A stretch of DNA of 64,000 nt, from assembly GCF_963855985.1 (NCBI RefSeq), contig NC_087110.1, forward strand, positions 3,711,001 through 3,775,000, in the 5' to 3' direction. Shown piece by piece: positions 1 to 11,312 of the stretch. Each line of letters starts with the position of its first letter. Position 1 is the first letter of the stretch. Below the pieces are notes generated by a model. It saw only the letters and a list, made by a program, of their open reading frames with translations. It made no database searches and was not told the DNA's origin. A program made the position numbers and the translations under genes. Source of the stretch: Ostrinia nubilalis. Its lineage: Eukaryota; Arthropoda; Insecta; Lepidoptera; Crambidae.

Positions 1-617
1 TAATAAAAACACAGGTTTTTTTAATCTAATACCTACTTTTATGCACAATAATCAATATTAGAATTTAGTACCACTTATTTTGGTAAGGAAAGAAACAAAA
101 AATAAAATCTTCTTTCATAATTAATATTTACTAATAATCATAAAAAAAGTCATAAAGTCTAGTCTCGTGTACTTTAAGGATAAATAACAATAAAAATCTG
201 GAGCTACAATTGAATCACTTGTTTTCTAAAGAACACAAGTCCAAATAGCAAAATTACGATAAATAGTTTTTTTTATGAACGAATAAAACTTTTTAATAAA
301 TTTTTAAATTTCTTACAGATAACGACTTGAATAAACTTTACGAGGAGGCACGAGTACCTAACCTAACGTCTGTTAGGTAAGGTAACTGTCTAGTTAACAA
401 ATTTTTCCGTCTTTAAATCAGTCAGAGTCAAACATACATAATAAATATAATTATCATACTCGTTGGTGAACATTATTATTATAGTTTCGATTGAGATCAT
501 TACTTGCAAATCAAATCAGTTAAAAAAGGAAAGACTAGGCCAGTCTTAAAGCCAAGTTGACCTATTAAATAATTAAAAACTTACTTTTGTCTAAGAAAAT
601 AGGCTTTCAAGAATATT
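1..617. other. AT-rich intergenic DNA, nothing recognised
   Basis: No open frame, repeat structure or RNA gene could be supported here. The stretch is strongly AT-rich with many short A and T runs, as is the background of the whole window. Confidence 0.6.
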
Positions 618-735
618 AAAGCTTCAAAATCGAAACTCGAGAATTCTCGAGCTCCGGTAATTTTTTTCTCGTCTCGAATGAAGCCAAATTTCTCGAGTTT
701 TCTCGAGTTCGAGAAAGCTCGAGCAGAAACCCTAA
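618..735. repeat. Cluster of CTCGAG motifs, probable transposon end
   Basis: Five copies of the hexamer CTCGAG lie at 636, 646, 692, 702 and 718, with further partial TCGAG copies between them, and the cluster ends near AGAAACCCTAATT. Clustered short palindromes close to an element end are the layout of the three clear hAT-type elements in this window (8782, 26809, 52501). No matching second end or target duplication was found, so this is called only as a probable terminal fragment. Confidence 0.35.
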
Positions 736-759
736 TTACAGATCAGACAATATATTTTA

Positions 760-1425
760 CTTTTGAGGGACCCTTTTTTACATTCTGGATATAGATTTCC
801 ATGCTCCTGAATATTGGCCTGATTTTTGCTACACTGTGCGAAGCAAAAAAAGCTTTTGCTCTTCCTTTGCAGTGATCAAACCATGAAAATCTTGCATAAG
901 CTTTATAGCCCTTTCAGCTGTATCATTTACTACCCTTAAAGAAAGCACTTTTTTGCCTTTAAATAGGCAACATCTTTATCTCATATAGAAATGTGTCTCA
1001 GGGGGAAATTATTATCAATTTTCAATCGAGAAAATAAATTTATACTCTTGACAGACACAAAACCACTCAATGGTTTTCCAGCAACAATAAATAAGGCAGT
1101 ATTATTATCAATTCATTAAAAACAGGATAAAAATTAGTACAATGTCCTATTTACCATAGAAATAATCATACCTTCTTCAGATGGAATGTATCTCTTCCCA
1201 GAATCATACATACTTTCTCTTTGTACTTTTGCGACAATATTGACGGTGTTTGTTCATTGCCTTCATCATCAAAGAGTGATAAAACGGCAATTTCTTCTGA
1301 TATGAAGTACCAAAGATGTTGACTAAACTTGCTCAGGGCTGCCTTGGAAATCAATTTGTCAACACTCTCATATACCTATTGGGAAGTGGATGTCAAGAGT
1401 GCCTTAAGGCTTTCCTCAGAGCTGG
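760..1425 (-). pseudogene. Decayed transposon-type protein fragment
   Basis: Reading the - strand, an open piece at 1354-1166 (about 62 codons) contains SQHLWYFISEEIAVLSLFDD, and further downstream (about 930-830) a second piece contains VVNDTAERAIKLMQDFHG before stops. This pair of blocks, in this order, is one I recognise from large repetitive proteins found in many insect and cnidarian genomes, but I cannot name the transposon class with confidence. Several stops and a frame break separate the blocks, and no start or terminal repeat is visible. It is a dead remnant. What is seen is the two blocks; the assignment as transposon-derived is inference. Confidence 0.35.
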
Positions 1426-2290
1426 TAAGCTGGTCGTGATGTCCTTGCGTTTGTATAGAATCTTGCGTAGTAAGAGATGACGATAAACCTCCGAAACATA
1501 TTTGCTCTATTTTTTATTTATTTATTTGTTTAATTTTCTTTGTCTTGCACTTTCTACTTTCTTAACTAACTTTTTGTCTACACCTTAACACTCTGGACGC
1601 CTTGGTTTTATTTGTTTTTGTTAAAATATTTTATTTATTTTTAAATCCTCCTCACCGCGGCGCGTATAAATCTTGATTTATTTTAAATATTTTTTCTTGC
1701 AACTCCCTCCAAGCATGGTGAAAATACACAAGTTTTTTTACACAGTTAGGTTCTGGTAGGATTTAAAACTTTTCCCAAAATATAATACACTCCCGAATGA
1801 TGATTATAGCTTTCAATAATATTTAATTAACTTCGCAAAATATGTTAAAAAATACTGCAAAAACTTGACGGTTAACGGTAACTTTGTGCCTATTATTTGA
1901 TAAATTTACGTCCCCGACTAAGAAAATACTTTTTTTATTGCTTCTTAATTCCACAGCCATCTTCTAAATGTCAAACAATAGGTGTTAATCACGAGATTAA
2001 TTGAGAACAAATGACAAATACCGCGAATACGCACCGCTACTGCCGCGCAACATGTTTCGATGCAAGTCGGCACGGGTTATCGTACTCCAAATAAGGTAAA
2101 AATTTATTTCCGAGTGTTTTAGAGGCAAACAAACAAAACTAAGACCTATGCGTTACAAATTTAAAACTTTGAAAAATAAGGGACACCCTAAGGTAGGTAC
2201 TTCTCAGATCGAATTCTCAAAATCTCCTGGCTACACAGGAGTTGCAGTGATAGAAAAGTGATGTGGGATTAATTCTGAAAAAGACCCCTG
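1426..2290. other. Intergenic DNA without recognisable features
   Basis: AT-rich DNA with homopolymer runs. No supported gene, inverted repeat or tandem array was found. Confidence 0.5.
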
Positions 2291-2601
2291 AGGTGGAATT
2301 GTGTAAAGCAATCGTTATGTTTTGACAGTTCATAACGTATAGATGACCCACGCTGAACTGTCCCACCAAACTCAATGACAGGGGGGCGCTACCATCGTTC
2401 AACTATGTGGTTTCCAACATGGCAAAAATCGGAACCAGTGATCCGGTATTGACGGTGGCGCCCCACTGTCAATGTCATGCATAGGACAGTTCAGTATTTT
2501 GGAACTATAGTACGATTATTCAGTCAAACGCTTTGTTTAACTGACTTTATCGTACGTTATGAACTGTCAAATTATTACGATCGCTTTACACAATTCCACC
2601 T
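2291..2601. mobile_element. MITE with AGGTGGAATTGTGTAAAGC ends
   Basis: A 311-bp non-coding element with inverted ends AGGTGGAATTGTGTAAAGC (2291) and its complement ending at 2601. CTG flanks both sides, a possible 3-bp target duplication. Its middle (about 2345-2480, with the phrases GGTGGCGCC and TGACAGTTC) recurs in opposite orientation at 49240-49425, and one end recurs at 7020-7130, so this is a multi-copy family. No coding capacity. Confidence 0.6.
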
Positions 2602-3665
2602 CTGATTACTTTTGTAGTGTACATAGTCGGTATATTGGGGATATTTTGTTAATAAAAACCACTAAAAGGCAGATTTACACAAAAAAATACTGAAATTATT
2701 AAATTAATCATGATGGTATTTTAAGGATACAAATAAACAGCATAAAATATTTTGGTAAATAAACATAATAATAAATTATTAAACTTGAAACCAAACATCC
2801 TCGCGGTTGAGGTATTGAATAAAATTCCCGCGAAAAACCAAACATGGAGTAATAATAAATTTAAATAAGGGTAAACTCCCACAAATTGCCTTCAAACGTG
2901 GGTAGTAACACAGTTTATTAAAACGCGTAATTAAAGTGTCGATTTCTTAATTGATAGAGGTAAAGCTTTAAAGGTTACCCCTCACATCAATATAAAGGTG
3001 CGTTTACGTTGACGCTAAGCGGAGCGGAGATGTAGCAATGGATATAGACTAGAAAATGTTAAGAATTGGGATAGAAAAGGGATAAAAATGATACTCAGGC
3101 TCAAGGAAGGGAAAGCGATATAATAAAAAGAGGAATCAAGGAAGATACAGGAAACAGGGTATAGAAGAGACAGACAGATGACAAGTAGACATAATATAGA
3201 AAAATATAAAAGTATAAACCATAAACGCTATCAAAAGAGGCCGTTCGTAACATCTAGATAAGCTTGTAAAATTGGAAAAATCATTCTACACAAGCTATTT
3301 GGGTCGTGTATATGCCCTGAAAAGGGCCTACTTACTGATACATTTAGATTTTTTTGTTTGTTAAAAACCCTGTAACTTTGTCAAAGCAGTTCACGTGACA
3401 TTGGCGAAATTGTGGTTCTCAAACCCCAGTTGTTGTCAAAATAAACAAAGAAGAAAAATATCTTTTTTCTAAAAGCGAAATGATGTCATTCATGCAAAAC
3501 TAGCGTGGATTGGTTATTTGTATTTTTTTTGTGCAAAACTGGTGACTTGTGCGGTAATAACGTGTAGAACTGTAGAATCGTGGTGGTAAGGTGAATTGCA
3601 GCAACAGTGGAGTTATCTAACATAGGTAAGTTTGCTATTCATTTGTTCTAAAAATATCTACCAAG
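2602..3665. other. Intergenic DNA, no gene seen
   Basis: AT-rich, with no open frame of note and no repeat that could be paired within the window. Confidence 0.5.
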
Positions 3666-3810
3666 TTCGTTCGTTCGTTTCAGCCGAAAGACGTCAACAG
3701 CTGGACAAAGGCCTCCTCCAAGGTTTTCCACAAAGACCGGTCCTGCGCCGCCTGCATACAGGCACCTCCCACGACCTTCACCAGATCGTTGGTCCACCTA
3801 CAATCTACAA
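3666..3810 (-). mobile_element. RTE-clade LINE, 3' end fragment with (GAAC)n-type tail
   Basis: On the - strand this is the C-terminal coding end of a lepidopteran RTE-type LINE (the part ending Q-Q-W-T-S/T in better copies at 5891 and 57232), followed by CAGCCGAAAG on the + strand and a GTTCGTTCG run at its border. It is 5'-truncated and decayed. Confidence 0.6.
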
Positions 3811-4320
3811 AGTATTTTAATGTTAAGGTAGTAGATCCTACCTGATACCTATACCATTTCTCTCACATACTTTTTCTTAGTAATTTAACTGGATCTAAAT
3901 ACTTAAATTCGTTGAAAAATATTGTTAGGTAGGAACGAACAATAATATAGCGCTGAATTTTAAGAGGAGGTGTAGAGGAGAAAAGTACTCAATTCCGCTA
4001 CGCTTCAGTTAAAACAAAACACTAAAGACTTAACAAATTTTCTCCGCTCCGCTCATTTTCACTTATCTCCGCTTCGATGGAAACGCTTCCTTATAATATG
4101 AGAAGTCGAAGTAGTTCTTTAATGTACAAAAGTACGTACTCACATATCGGCACGTGTACTTACACGAGATTGGATTGTCTCACATTAGAAAATCAAGCTT
4201 CTACTTCCATCGGAAGCTTTTTGTTGTACAAAAATATATGTATAAATAGATAGCAGATCTCAATAGTTCTGAATAAAGATTTTTTTCAATATCTCCTGTT
4301 CATTTTGGTCTCTACTGTAC
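3811..4320. other. Intergenic DNA between LINE fragments
   Basis: AT-rich spacer with no supported gene. Confidence 0.45.
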
Positions 4321-4560
4321 GTTCGTTCGTTAGTTTTTTTTTCAGCCAAATTACGTCCACTGCTGGACAAAGGCCTCCGTTATGGTTTTCCACAATGAAC
4401 GGTCCTGCGCTGCCCGCATCCAGGCTCTTCTCGCGACCTTTACCAGATCGTCGGTCTACCTAGTAGGAGGCCTGCCCGCGCTACGTCTTCCAGCCCGTGG
4501 TCGCCGCTCGAGAACTTTTCTGCCCCAACGGCCATCGTCTCTTCGAGCTATGTTCTATAG
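4321..4560 (-). mobile_element. RTE-clade LINE, 3' end fragment
   Basis: Antisense copy of the same LINE tail, bordered by GTTCGTTCGTTAG and followed by the frame complementary to the W-R-P-R-T-G-K-R block. Frameshifts and substitutions are present; no intact frame. Confidence 0.6.
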
Positions 4561-4844
4561 CTCTACTGTACAATCCTCTCTAATTTACCAAAGGTAAAAG
4601 AAAGGATTTAGCTAACACTTGACGGGTTGGCAACCTTTTTCTGCTAGAAAAAAGGTTTGAGGTACAGTTATACTCATAAATTGTAATGCTTATTAGCATG
4701 CTTACAATACGCGTGCTCGAACAACTCGAAATGAGCATGCTTAATATTAGCATGTGTATGTGTACTCAATACTTTTTGCTGGGAGAGCTCACATAATATG
4801 AATCTTTATGAAAGTATAACCAAGACTCTCGTACGATACTTGAC

Positions 4845-4990
4845 TTACTTGACTTAAGGTCCTATGTCCCCTAGATGGGGCAGAGGGCGTTCACAACAGT
4901 CCTCCATCGCGTTCGGTCTTGCGCTTCGCGCTTGATCTCGCTCCAGGTCATGCCGATTTTCTTCGCCTCTTCGTTCTCCCTATCGTATGA
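4845..4990 (-). mobile_element. 3' end of a second LINE family
   Basis: The phrase CTAGATGGGGCAGAGGGCGT followed by a GC-richer 100 bp is a repeat I recognise from lepidopteran genomes as a LINE 3' end distinct from the more frequent RTE tail in this window. Only the terminal part is present, in antisense orientation. Family name not assigned. Confidence 0.4.
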
Positions 4991-5890
4991 GCCGAAAATC
5001 GGCGTCATTTATTTAACTGAATATATGGCTTTATTTTAAATCCCACGAGAATATTTATCCTCAGTGCTTTAAGCCCAGGGCTTAATTTTTAAATACACAG
5101 TGAACAATTCGGTTGAAATGATTAAAATCACTTGGCGGAAAATGCACCAAATTGTGGCTTGTATATTTTCAGGATTGGTAGAGAAACAAAATCACCAACC
5201 ACTAGCGTAAGCTTTGCTTGGGTACAATTAAATTATTCCAACAAAAATAAGTTAGCACTTATATTTAAATATTGTGTTTATCAATATTCTAACCACGTGT
5301 AGCACAAGACAAATAGGCCCGATAGGACAATATTTGTGTTGTCAAACTACAATCAATAAACCATCCATATCTTTCAATTTAGACCCTAAAACTATACTGA
5401 TAAGGCTAACTATTCTACGGCTACACCAGTACATTGAATTCTAAATGAGACTCATAGTGTATGATGATTGCTTTTATAACTGCGTCGTTTAAATATCCAA
5501 TTCAAAATGAACGTTTAACCGAATTCCGCCTACTACTCCAGTAGTTAGTGGTAGTAGTGGACTACCCATGGATTTCCACAACGATCGGTCACCTGCGCTG
5601 CCCGCATCCGCAGAAAAGAACAAACTGTGAAATATATTTTAAGTACTTAAATTAAAAATTTACTAATTCCAACGTAGTGTAGGATGCCCACCTGCTCGAA
5701 AGACCGATGACCAGAAAAAGAGCTGGCATCGTTGGAAGAATTGCGTTATGTGCACCGTCATTAGCTGAAATGACATACTTAAATCTATATCATTAAGTAG
5801 TTTACGAATAATGAATTGCACATTTTCATGGCTATCTAATTCCAAACGGATATAAATATATTTTCTTTATCTTTGATTCGTTATTTTTTA
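4991..5890. other. Intergenic DNA with one short LINE scrap
   Basis: Mostly AT-rich and featureless. At 5566-5612 there is a roughly 45-bp antisense scrap of the RTE tail (the GGATTTCCACAACGATCGGT phrase). Confidence 0.45.
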
Positions 5891-6222
5891 CGAGATCGAA
5901 TCAGAAAGGAGGAGATCCGTAAACGAACTAAAGTCGCTCACATAACCCGACGGATTAGCAAGCTGAAGTGGCAATGGACAGGGCACCATACGCAGAACTG
6001 ACGGCTGATGGGGCAGCAAGTTCTGGAGTGGAGACCACGTACCGGAAAACGCAGCGTGAGACTTCCACTCACAAGGTGGACCGACGATCTCATAAAGGTA
6101 GCAGGAAGGCGCTGGATGCAGGCCGCTAATACCCGGGTGAGGTGGAAATCATTGGAGAATGCCTACGTTCAGCAGTGGACGTCCTGTGGCTGAACTGATG
6201 ATGATGATGATCTTCAATAATT
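5891..6222 (+). mobile_element. RTE-clade LINE, 3' end with (GAT)n tail
   Basis: Sense-strand 3' end of an RTE-type LINE. The open part at 6008-6193 reads through the blocks VLEWRPRTGKRS, TRWTDDL and VQQWTS to a stop, followed at once by a GATGATGATGAT tail. Upstream (5891-6005) the R-I-R-K-R-T-K-V-A block is present in a shifted frame. The element is 5'-truncated and cannot be autonomous. Confidence 0.75.
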
Positions 6223-6429
6223 TAGGTACCTGTCTTATTACCTACGGTAGGTATGTTACCTATTGTAGGAATAATGTGTATTATTGTAAAAACTGAAACG
6301 ATTACAGTGTAATCGTGAAATAATTGCAGTGCTATTGTTTTTTCACCTTGAATTGGTTTGGAGTATTTTTAAATACCTTTTTGTATAAATACAAACATAA
6401 TATTATACACATACATAAATTATAACCTA

Positions 6430-6910
6430 CTAGCGGCCGCCCGTGACTTCGTGCGCGTGGACCCGTTTTACCCTCTTAGGGGTTGAATTTTGCAAAATCC
6501 CGTCTTAATGAGCACCTACGTTCTAAAAGGAAAATCAGGCATTGAAATTCAGGCGCGCTGTGCTGAGGTCCCTTACAACCACAGCAAATACGTAAATAAT
6601 GTAAAAGAAATTTATTCATAATGTTCATTATATTTCAAATTTTCACTGTGTTACCTACTATCTCTTAGTTTTTATATTTGCAACTGTCCACATTGCATGC
6701 CGTGGCAGCCTTTAATTAAGACAGCACTTAGTTTTAAGCACTTTTAGTTATAGTAATTTCATGTATGCGTGTTTGTCTTGTTGGTTGTCCTAATAAATGA
6801 AATAAAATAAATAAATAAAGGAACCCCCATGCAAAATTTGAGACTCCTAGCACTTTAGTTTCTGAGATTTCGTAGTGAGTCAGTCAGTCAGTGACCTTTC
6901 TCTTTTATAG
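6430..6910 (-). mobile_element. Helitron fragment interrupted by a retroposon end
   Basis: The CTAGCGGCCGCCCG end at about 6431 is the 3' terminus (read on the - strand) of the Helitron-like family seen complete at 11806-13883. About 6543-6820 is unrelated and ends in an AATAAATAAATAAA-type tail, so it is probably a LINE or SINE 3' end inserted on the + strand. Helitron-like sequence with GAGTCAGTCAGTCAGTGACC resumes to about 6910. The Helitron 5' end is missing. Confidence 0.5.
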
Positions 6911-7019
6911 ATATAGATTTACTAATGATCCCGTTAATCCCTCGGGGTAGGTGAAATCTGCTGGTATTACGAGTGGGTTCGCCACAATAGTCCAGCGGAG
7001 TGACAGGGTTCGAAGCCGT

Positions 7020-7132
7020 GTTCCTCGGATCATAACGTATGATAAAGTCAGTTAAACAAAGCGTTTGACAGAATAATCGTACGTTATAAACTGTCAAATG
7101 ATAACGATTGCTTTACACAATTCCACCTCAGT
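7020..7132. mobile_element. Partial copy of the 2291-2601 MITE family
   Basis: The right end GCTTTACACAATTCCACCT and the adjacent AACTGTCAAATGATAACG phrase match the 2291-2601 element; the left half is missing. Confidence 0.5.
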
Positions 7133-7140
7133 AGGTACCT

Positions 7141-7382
7141 CTAGCATGAACAACTTTCGTCTTCGAATCGTTTGTGTATTCGATGAAATTTGATACTCAA
7201 TCTTCGTATTAAATGATAATGTGACAATTTTGATTCTCAAAATAAATTTCGTGCAACCACATCTCATACTAAGTTTACTTTACGACACGTTCACAAGGGT
7301 GCTGTTGTAGTTTTCTTACTAAATCTTTTGATGGTGATTCGAGTACGCAAACGATTTGAACTCGAAAGTTTTTCGTGCTAGT
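7141..7382. mobile_element. MITE with CTAGCAnGAA...CTTTCGTC ends
   Basis: Imperfect inverted ends of about 45 bp bracket this element: the left side carries ACTTTCGTCTTCGAATCGTT, the right side CGAGTACGCAAACGATTTG and TTTTTCGTGCTAG. The same family occurs at 27379-28290 with an internal insertion. Non-coding. Confidence 0.55.
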
Positions 7383-8435
7383 GGTACTGACCCGATATCG
7401 ACACCATCAGGCTATTGACGCTTTTAGATGTTTTAGAGCTGATGTTTTTAATATTCACCTTATTATGTTGGTACTTCATTGATTACAAATAAATTAACTA
7501 CTTGACAGTTACAACGTGCTTACACGTAATAACACGTTCCGCGAGATATCGTAGTTCAAGATCTGCATGTCATGCCGGTTATTACAAAACGGTTGTCAAT
7601 TAAAGCTATCTAAATGTAATTGTCCCAATGTAACTGTCTTTTAGTTGTTAAATAAATAAAAATAAAAAAATGCAAGGAAAACAGATCTTTAAACCGCACC
7701 AAACTGGTAATTCTGTTATCACACTTCAAAGTACCATATTGAGTTCCTTTTCAAATAGGTACCGTCTGCTCGTTTGCCTCCTGTCACATAAAAAAAAGTA
7801 ACTAAGCAACAATTTTAGTTCAAAGAAATGAAAAAAAAAAGAAAACAATAAATAACGAAAGTTGATATTTTTAAATATTTTTACTTATAAGTAGACGCAT
7901 TGTTAAAAAAAATAATGCAATTTTAAATTTGAAGGCCAGTACTTAACTTACTTACCTATAAAACTATTAAATATCAACGACTCAAACGGAGGCTAGTCTT
8001 AAATATTTATACAAACATTAGTAAAATTACTTCACAATGCAATCAAACCTAGGCTAAATCACTAGTTAGCTATAAGTGGTATGAATGTTAAATAACTTTA
8101 CTTGATAGAAAATTGACGGTTTCTATTGTTACGGACTAGTTACTAGTCACACAAATAAATCTGTGGTATCACGCACAAGGACGTTTCTGCTATGTCAATC
8201 CAAATTATTCCAAAGCCACTACAACGATGCGACTGTTGGAATTGAATTCTGTGTGAGGACCCTCGTATAGCGCATGGTGATAGCTTTTGCAACTGGCTCA
8301 TGAAAACAGACATTCCTTCATTTGCGTTTCAGTGCAATAGTTTTCGTACCATTTGCATTCCTATGATGGTTAGATGGTAATGAAGATTTGCAAATCATCA
8401 TCATAATCGTCTGCAATTTAGCATTATTAGTTCCT
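7383..8435. other. Intergenic DNA, no gene seen
   Basis: AT-rich. An ATAAATAAAAATAAAAAAA run near 7652 resembles a retroposon tail, but no element body could be recognised. Confidence 0.45.
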
Positions 8436-8439
8436 CAGT

Positions 8440-8662
8440 AAGAATGGTTTAAGTGGCTGTGGGCGGGGCACATAGCTCGTTTAACTGATGGCTGATGAGG
8501 CAGAAATGTTTTCAAGGCAACCATGCATCGGAAGACATAGTGTAATGTAGATGGAACAAAGATTTGAAGTTCACCTGGATCCTGGCAGTGTAGGAACGGT
8601 TGTGGGAACCCTTGGTCCCGACCCCGAGGCTTTGTCCAACAGTGGACGTCTCGATTAAAAGA
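8440..8662 (+). mobile_element. Decayed RTE-clade LINE 3' fragment
   Basis: Sense-strand phrases GTGGGCGGGGCACATAGCTC and CCAACAGTGGACGTC mark the C-terminal end of the same LINE family. Frames are broken throughout and the simple tail is lost. Confidence 0.5.
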
Positions 8663-8715
8663 AAGGAAGGTAGAATTGTTCAGTGTTATAGTCTGGTCCG
8701 GGAGCACGTAGAATT

Positions 8716-9180
8716 TTGTCCAATGACCCCAAAGATCTCTATCGCTCGCGCGTAATTATATTGCTGTCGCGACTGTGCGACTAGGGTTGCCAGGTGTCCG
8801 GCTTTAGCCGGACATGTTTGGCTTTTTAGGGACTTGTCCGGCCAAAAATCCCCTTTTCCGGCCTGTCCGGCTTTTGTTAGGCTTTTTGTGGCTGCCGCGC
8901 CCAGTCAAAAGCACACGTACGCGGAATGTTGGGCTACCGATTTGAAGATGATAGTTGATAGTAAGTAGCTAATCACCTATGATGAGCATGACATGAAAAA
9001 AAGGCGTGTCCGGCTTTTATGGTTAAATGTCCGGCCAAATTAAGCACCGAGTCCGGCTTTTGTGTTTTTGGACCTGGCAACCCTATGTGCGACGGGCGTC
9101 CGCATTGAGTGTGCGAGCGCGACAGCAACATAATTACGCGTGAGCGATAAGGATGGGTAGCTTGGGGTCATTGGACACAA
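8716..9180. mobile_element. Middle inverted repeat (nested, layer 2)
   Basis: Imperfect inverted arms at 8716-8771 and 9118-9180 share TTGTCCAATGACCCC, a run around ATCGCTC, CGCGTAATTAT and GCTGTCGCG. The hAT-type element at 8782-9085 sits between the arms and splits what was a short palindrome. Confidence 0.6.
8782..9085. mobile_element. Non-autonomous hAT element with 8-bp target duplication
   Basis: The 304-bp element has exact 14-bp terminal inverted repeats TAGGGTTGCCAGGT and is flanked by the perfect 8-bp duplication TGTGCGAC (8774-8781 and 9086-9093). Eight-bp duplications are the hallmark of hAT transposition. Inside, TCCGGC or GCCGGA recurs many times near both ends, like subterminal transposase-binding sites. 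No coding sequence; it needs a transposase in trans. Confidence 0.85.
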
Positions 9181-9592
9181 TAGGCTAGTCTCCTAAAGAA
9201 AAATTTTTAGTCCGTCAATTTTAATATAAACAAATATTGAACACGCATATTTTTAATTGTCAATGAAACAAATAGGTACAAAGTTATAGTGCGTTGAAGT
9301 TCCGCGCGACGTCACAAAGTGCTGCACTTTTACGCACTCACTGACGTCACGGGCCTTTTCTTTAGAACTTTGGCACGCTTTATCTCTTTACATTTTCATT
9401 AGTTTTAAAAAGTGAAAAATACGTGTCGAGTAGCTTTTGATAAGCTAACTGACGGACTAATTAAAACTCTTGCTTTTTTACCCAGGAAACATCCCTATTC
9501 GCAGATCTGTACCCGGCATTAAGGCTTGTACACATAACTGACTTTTTTACCCAGGAAACATCCCTATTCTACGTGCTCCCGGACCAGACTAT

Positions 9593-10360
9593 CTATAGCT
9601 GTTTCCATCAGTTTGTAGCATATTGAGCAATTCGTTAAACGTTATTAAGCAGTATATTGTGTGAGGAATTTACGTAAAGCACCTTAAAAAGGATTATGAT
9701 GTGTTTCAACAAAAAATCCAAATTTTGGCATTAACTTGCGGTTAGTTCGTGCAGTGTCAAGTGAAATAAATTATTCAAGTAAAAATAATATTCAATTGAT
9801 GGCATATTTCATAATAATTTCAGTAAAGATGTGGTTGCAAACACGATATAAATAATTTATAGATACAAAATGTATGCTTCCTCGTTGTAGATAAAAAAAA
9901 ATGATTGTAAGTTTTTCGGCCCCAATAGTGGTGGGTGGTCGACACGTGGATTTCTGTATTAATTTCACATTAATCTGTATCATTTCACTTTATAATATAG
10001 GTCAAATCGCCACCTGATAATATTATCAAATTACTATTATAAACACATTATAGATAAACCACAATAATTAGACAATAAATCGTAATTAGATATTAATTAG
10101 CAAACAATATAGACAGTAGCGACATCTGTTTATCTACTCCAATAAATGTAACCAAACATCATTGCGGAATAAGATAATTAATCAGGTTAGTGACTAGTGA
10201 CATAATCTAAATCTAAACTATGAAATACCTATTACGTCATTTTTTTTAATCTAGACTAGAAATGAACTTAAAATCCCGGTTTGAGATGAACCAATAGATC
10301 ATTTTTCAAATCGTTTTACTTAAATTTCAAAAGTTTTGCTTAAACTTATCCATCATACTA
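9593..10360. other. AT-rich intergenic DNA
   Basis: No supported gene or paired repeat. Confidence 0.5.
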
Positions 10361-10363
10361 AGG

Positions 10364-10490
10364 CTGACTTGTACCACCTAACTTTAACGGTACTTAACTA
10401 TGACGATAACCGGTGCATTTTGTATGGAGTTTGACAGATTTTTGACGTTTGTCAAAGTCAAAGTAAGATGGGGCAACCCTTTTATTTTTG
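10364..10490. mobile_element. Fold-back MITE, copy 1 of 3
   Basis: Short palindromic element with ACTAAGGCTGA at the left and AAAGTAAGATGGGGCAACC at the right, and the shared core TTTGTATGGAGTTTGACAGA. Relatives lie at about 28598-28712 and 33998-34130, the last in the opposite orientation. Confidence 0.5.
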
Positions 10491-10494
10491 CAAC

Positions 10495-11312
10495 AAAATC
10501 TTAATGCGGTTCACAGAATACATTTACCTACCAAGTTTCAACAGTATAGCTCTTATAGTTTCGGAAAAAAATGGCTGTGACATACGGACGGACAGACGGA
10601 CGGACGGACGGACGGACAGACAGACAGACATGACGAATCTATAAGGGTTCCGTTTTTTGCCATTGGCTACGGAACCCTAAAAATAATAATAAATATTGGG
10701 GGCTCCCCATACTTAGAACTGAAACTCAAAAAATTTTTTTTCATCAAACACATACGTGTGGGGTATCTATGGATAGGTCTTCAAAAATGATATCGAGGTT
10801 TCTAAAACATTTTTTTTCTAAACCGAATTGTTTGCGTGACAGACGCTTCCAAAGTGGAAAAAAGTTGGTCCCCCCCCCCCCCCTCTAACTTCTAAAATAA
10901 GAAAATGAAAAATCTAAAAAAAACTTATGATGTAGGTACATTACTATAAAAACTACCAACGAAAATTGTTTTGAACGAGATCTAGTAAGTAGTTTTTTTT
11001 AATACCTCGTAAATCGTAAACCGCTTATTACCGCGTAATCTTTCATACTAATAACTTAAATAAAAATTAATATTTTTAATTTCATAAATCAATGGTACGG
11101 AACCCTCGGTGCGCGAGTCCGACTCGCACTTGGCCGGTTTTTGTATTTAAAATGTTGGTTGGAGAGGCACCCGCTGAAAACCAGCGAGCTGAGCGAGCGA
11201 TGCTGAGCGGGCGCCTTTTTGGCACAAAATATGCGTGTATAGTTTTAAGTCCCTTTGTTATGTTTTTTTGTTTTCTTTTGTGTCAAATAAAGTTTTTCTT
11301 ATTCTTATTATG
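10495..11312 (+). mobile_element. Interspersed repeats: GGAC-rich element and retroposon 3' end
   Basis: 10495-10680 has an AGTTTCAACAGTATAGCTC phrase, then a GGAC/GACA tandem run (10591-10632) and GGAACCCTA. 11090-11140 ends in CCGACTCGCACTTGGCCGG plus a T run, an end that recurs at 45482-45530. 11150-11312 looks like a separate retroposon 3' end with AATAAAG and a TTCTTATTCTTATTATG tail. All are repeats I associate with Lepidoptera; class not assigned. The C14 run near 10869 lies between them. Confidence 0.45.

Larger units (their letters stand above)
8688..9592. mobile_element. Outer inverted-repeat element (nested, layer 1)
   Basis: A 27-bp perfect inverted repeat, ATAGTCTGGTCCGGGAGCAC plus seven more bases, lies at 8688-8714 and 9566-9592. 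It encloses a second inverted repeat and, inside that, an hAT-type element, giving three nested layers. Next to the right end, the phrase TTACCCAGGAAACATCCCT occurs twice in direct orientation (about 9479 and 9547). No coding capacity. Confidence 0.6.

Noticed and set aside
10585..10635. GGAC/GACA array considered as a CRISPR-like or regulatory array
   Set aside because: It is a simple 4-bp microsatellite within an interspersed repeat; there are no spacers.
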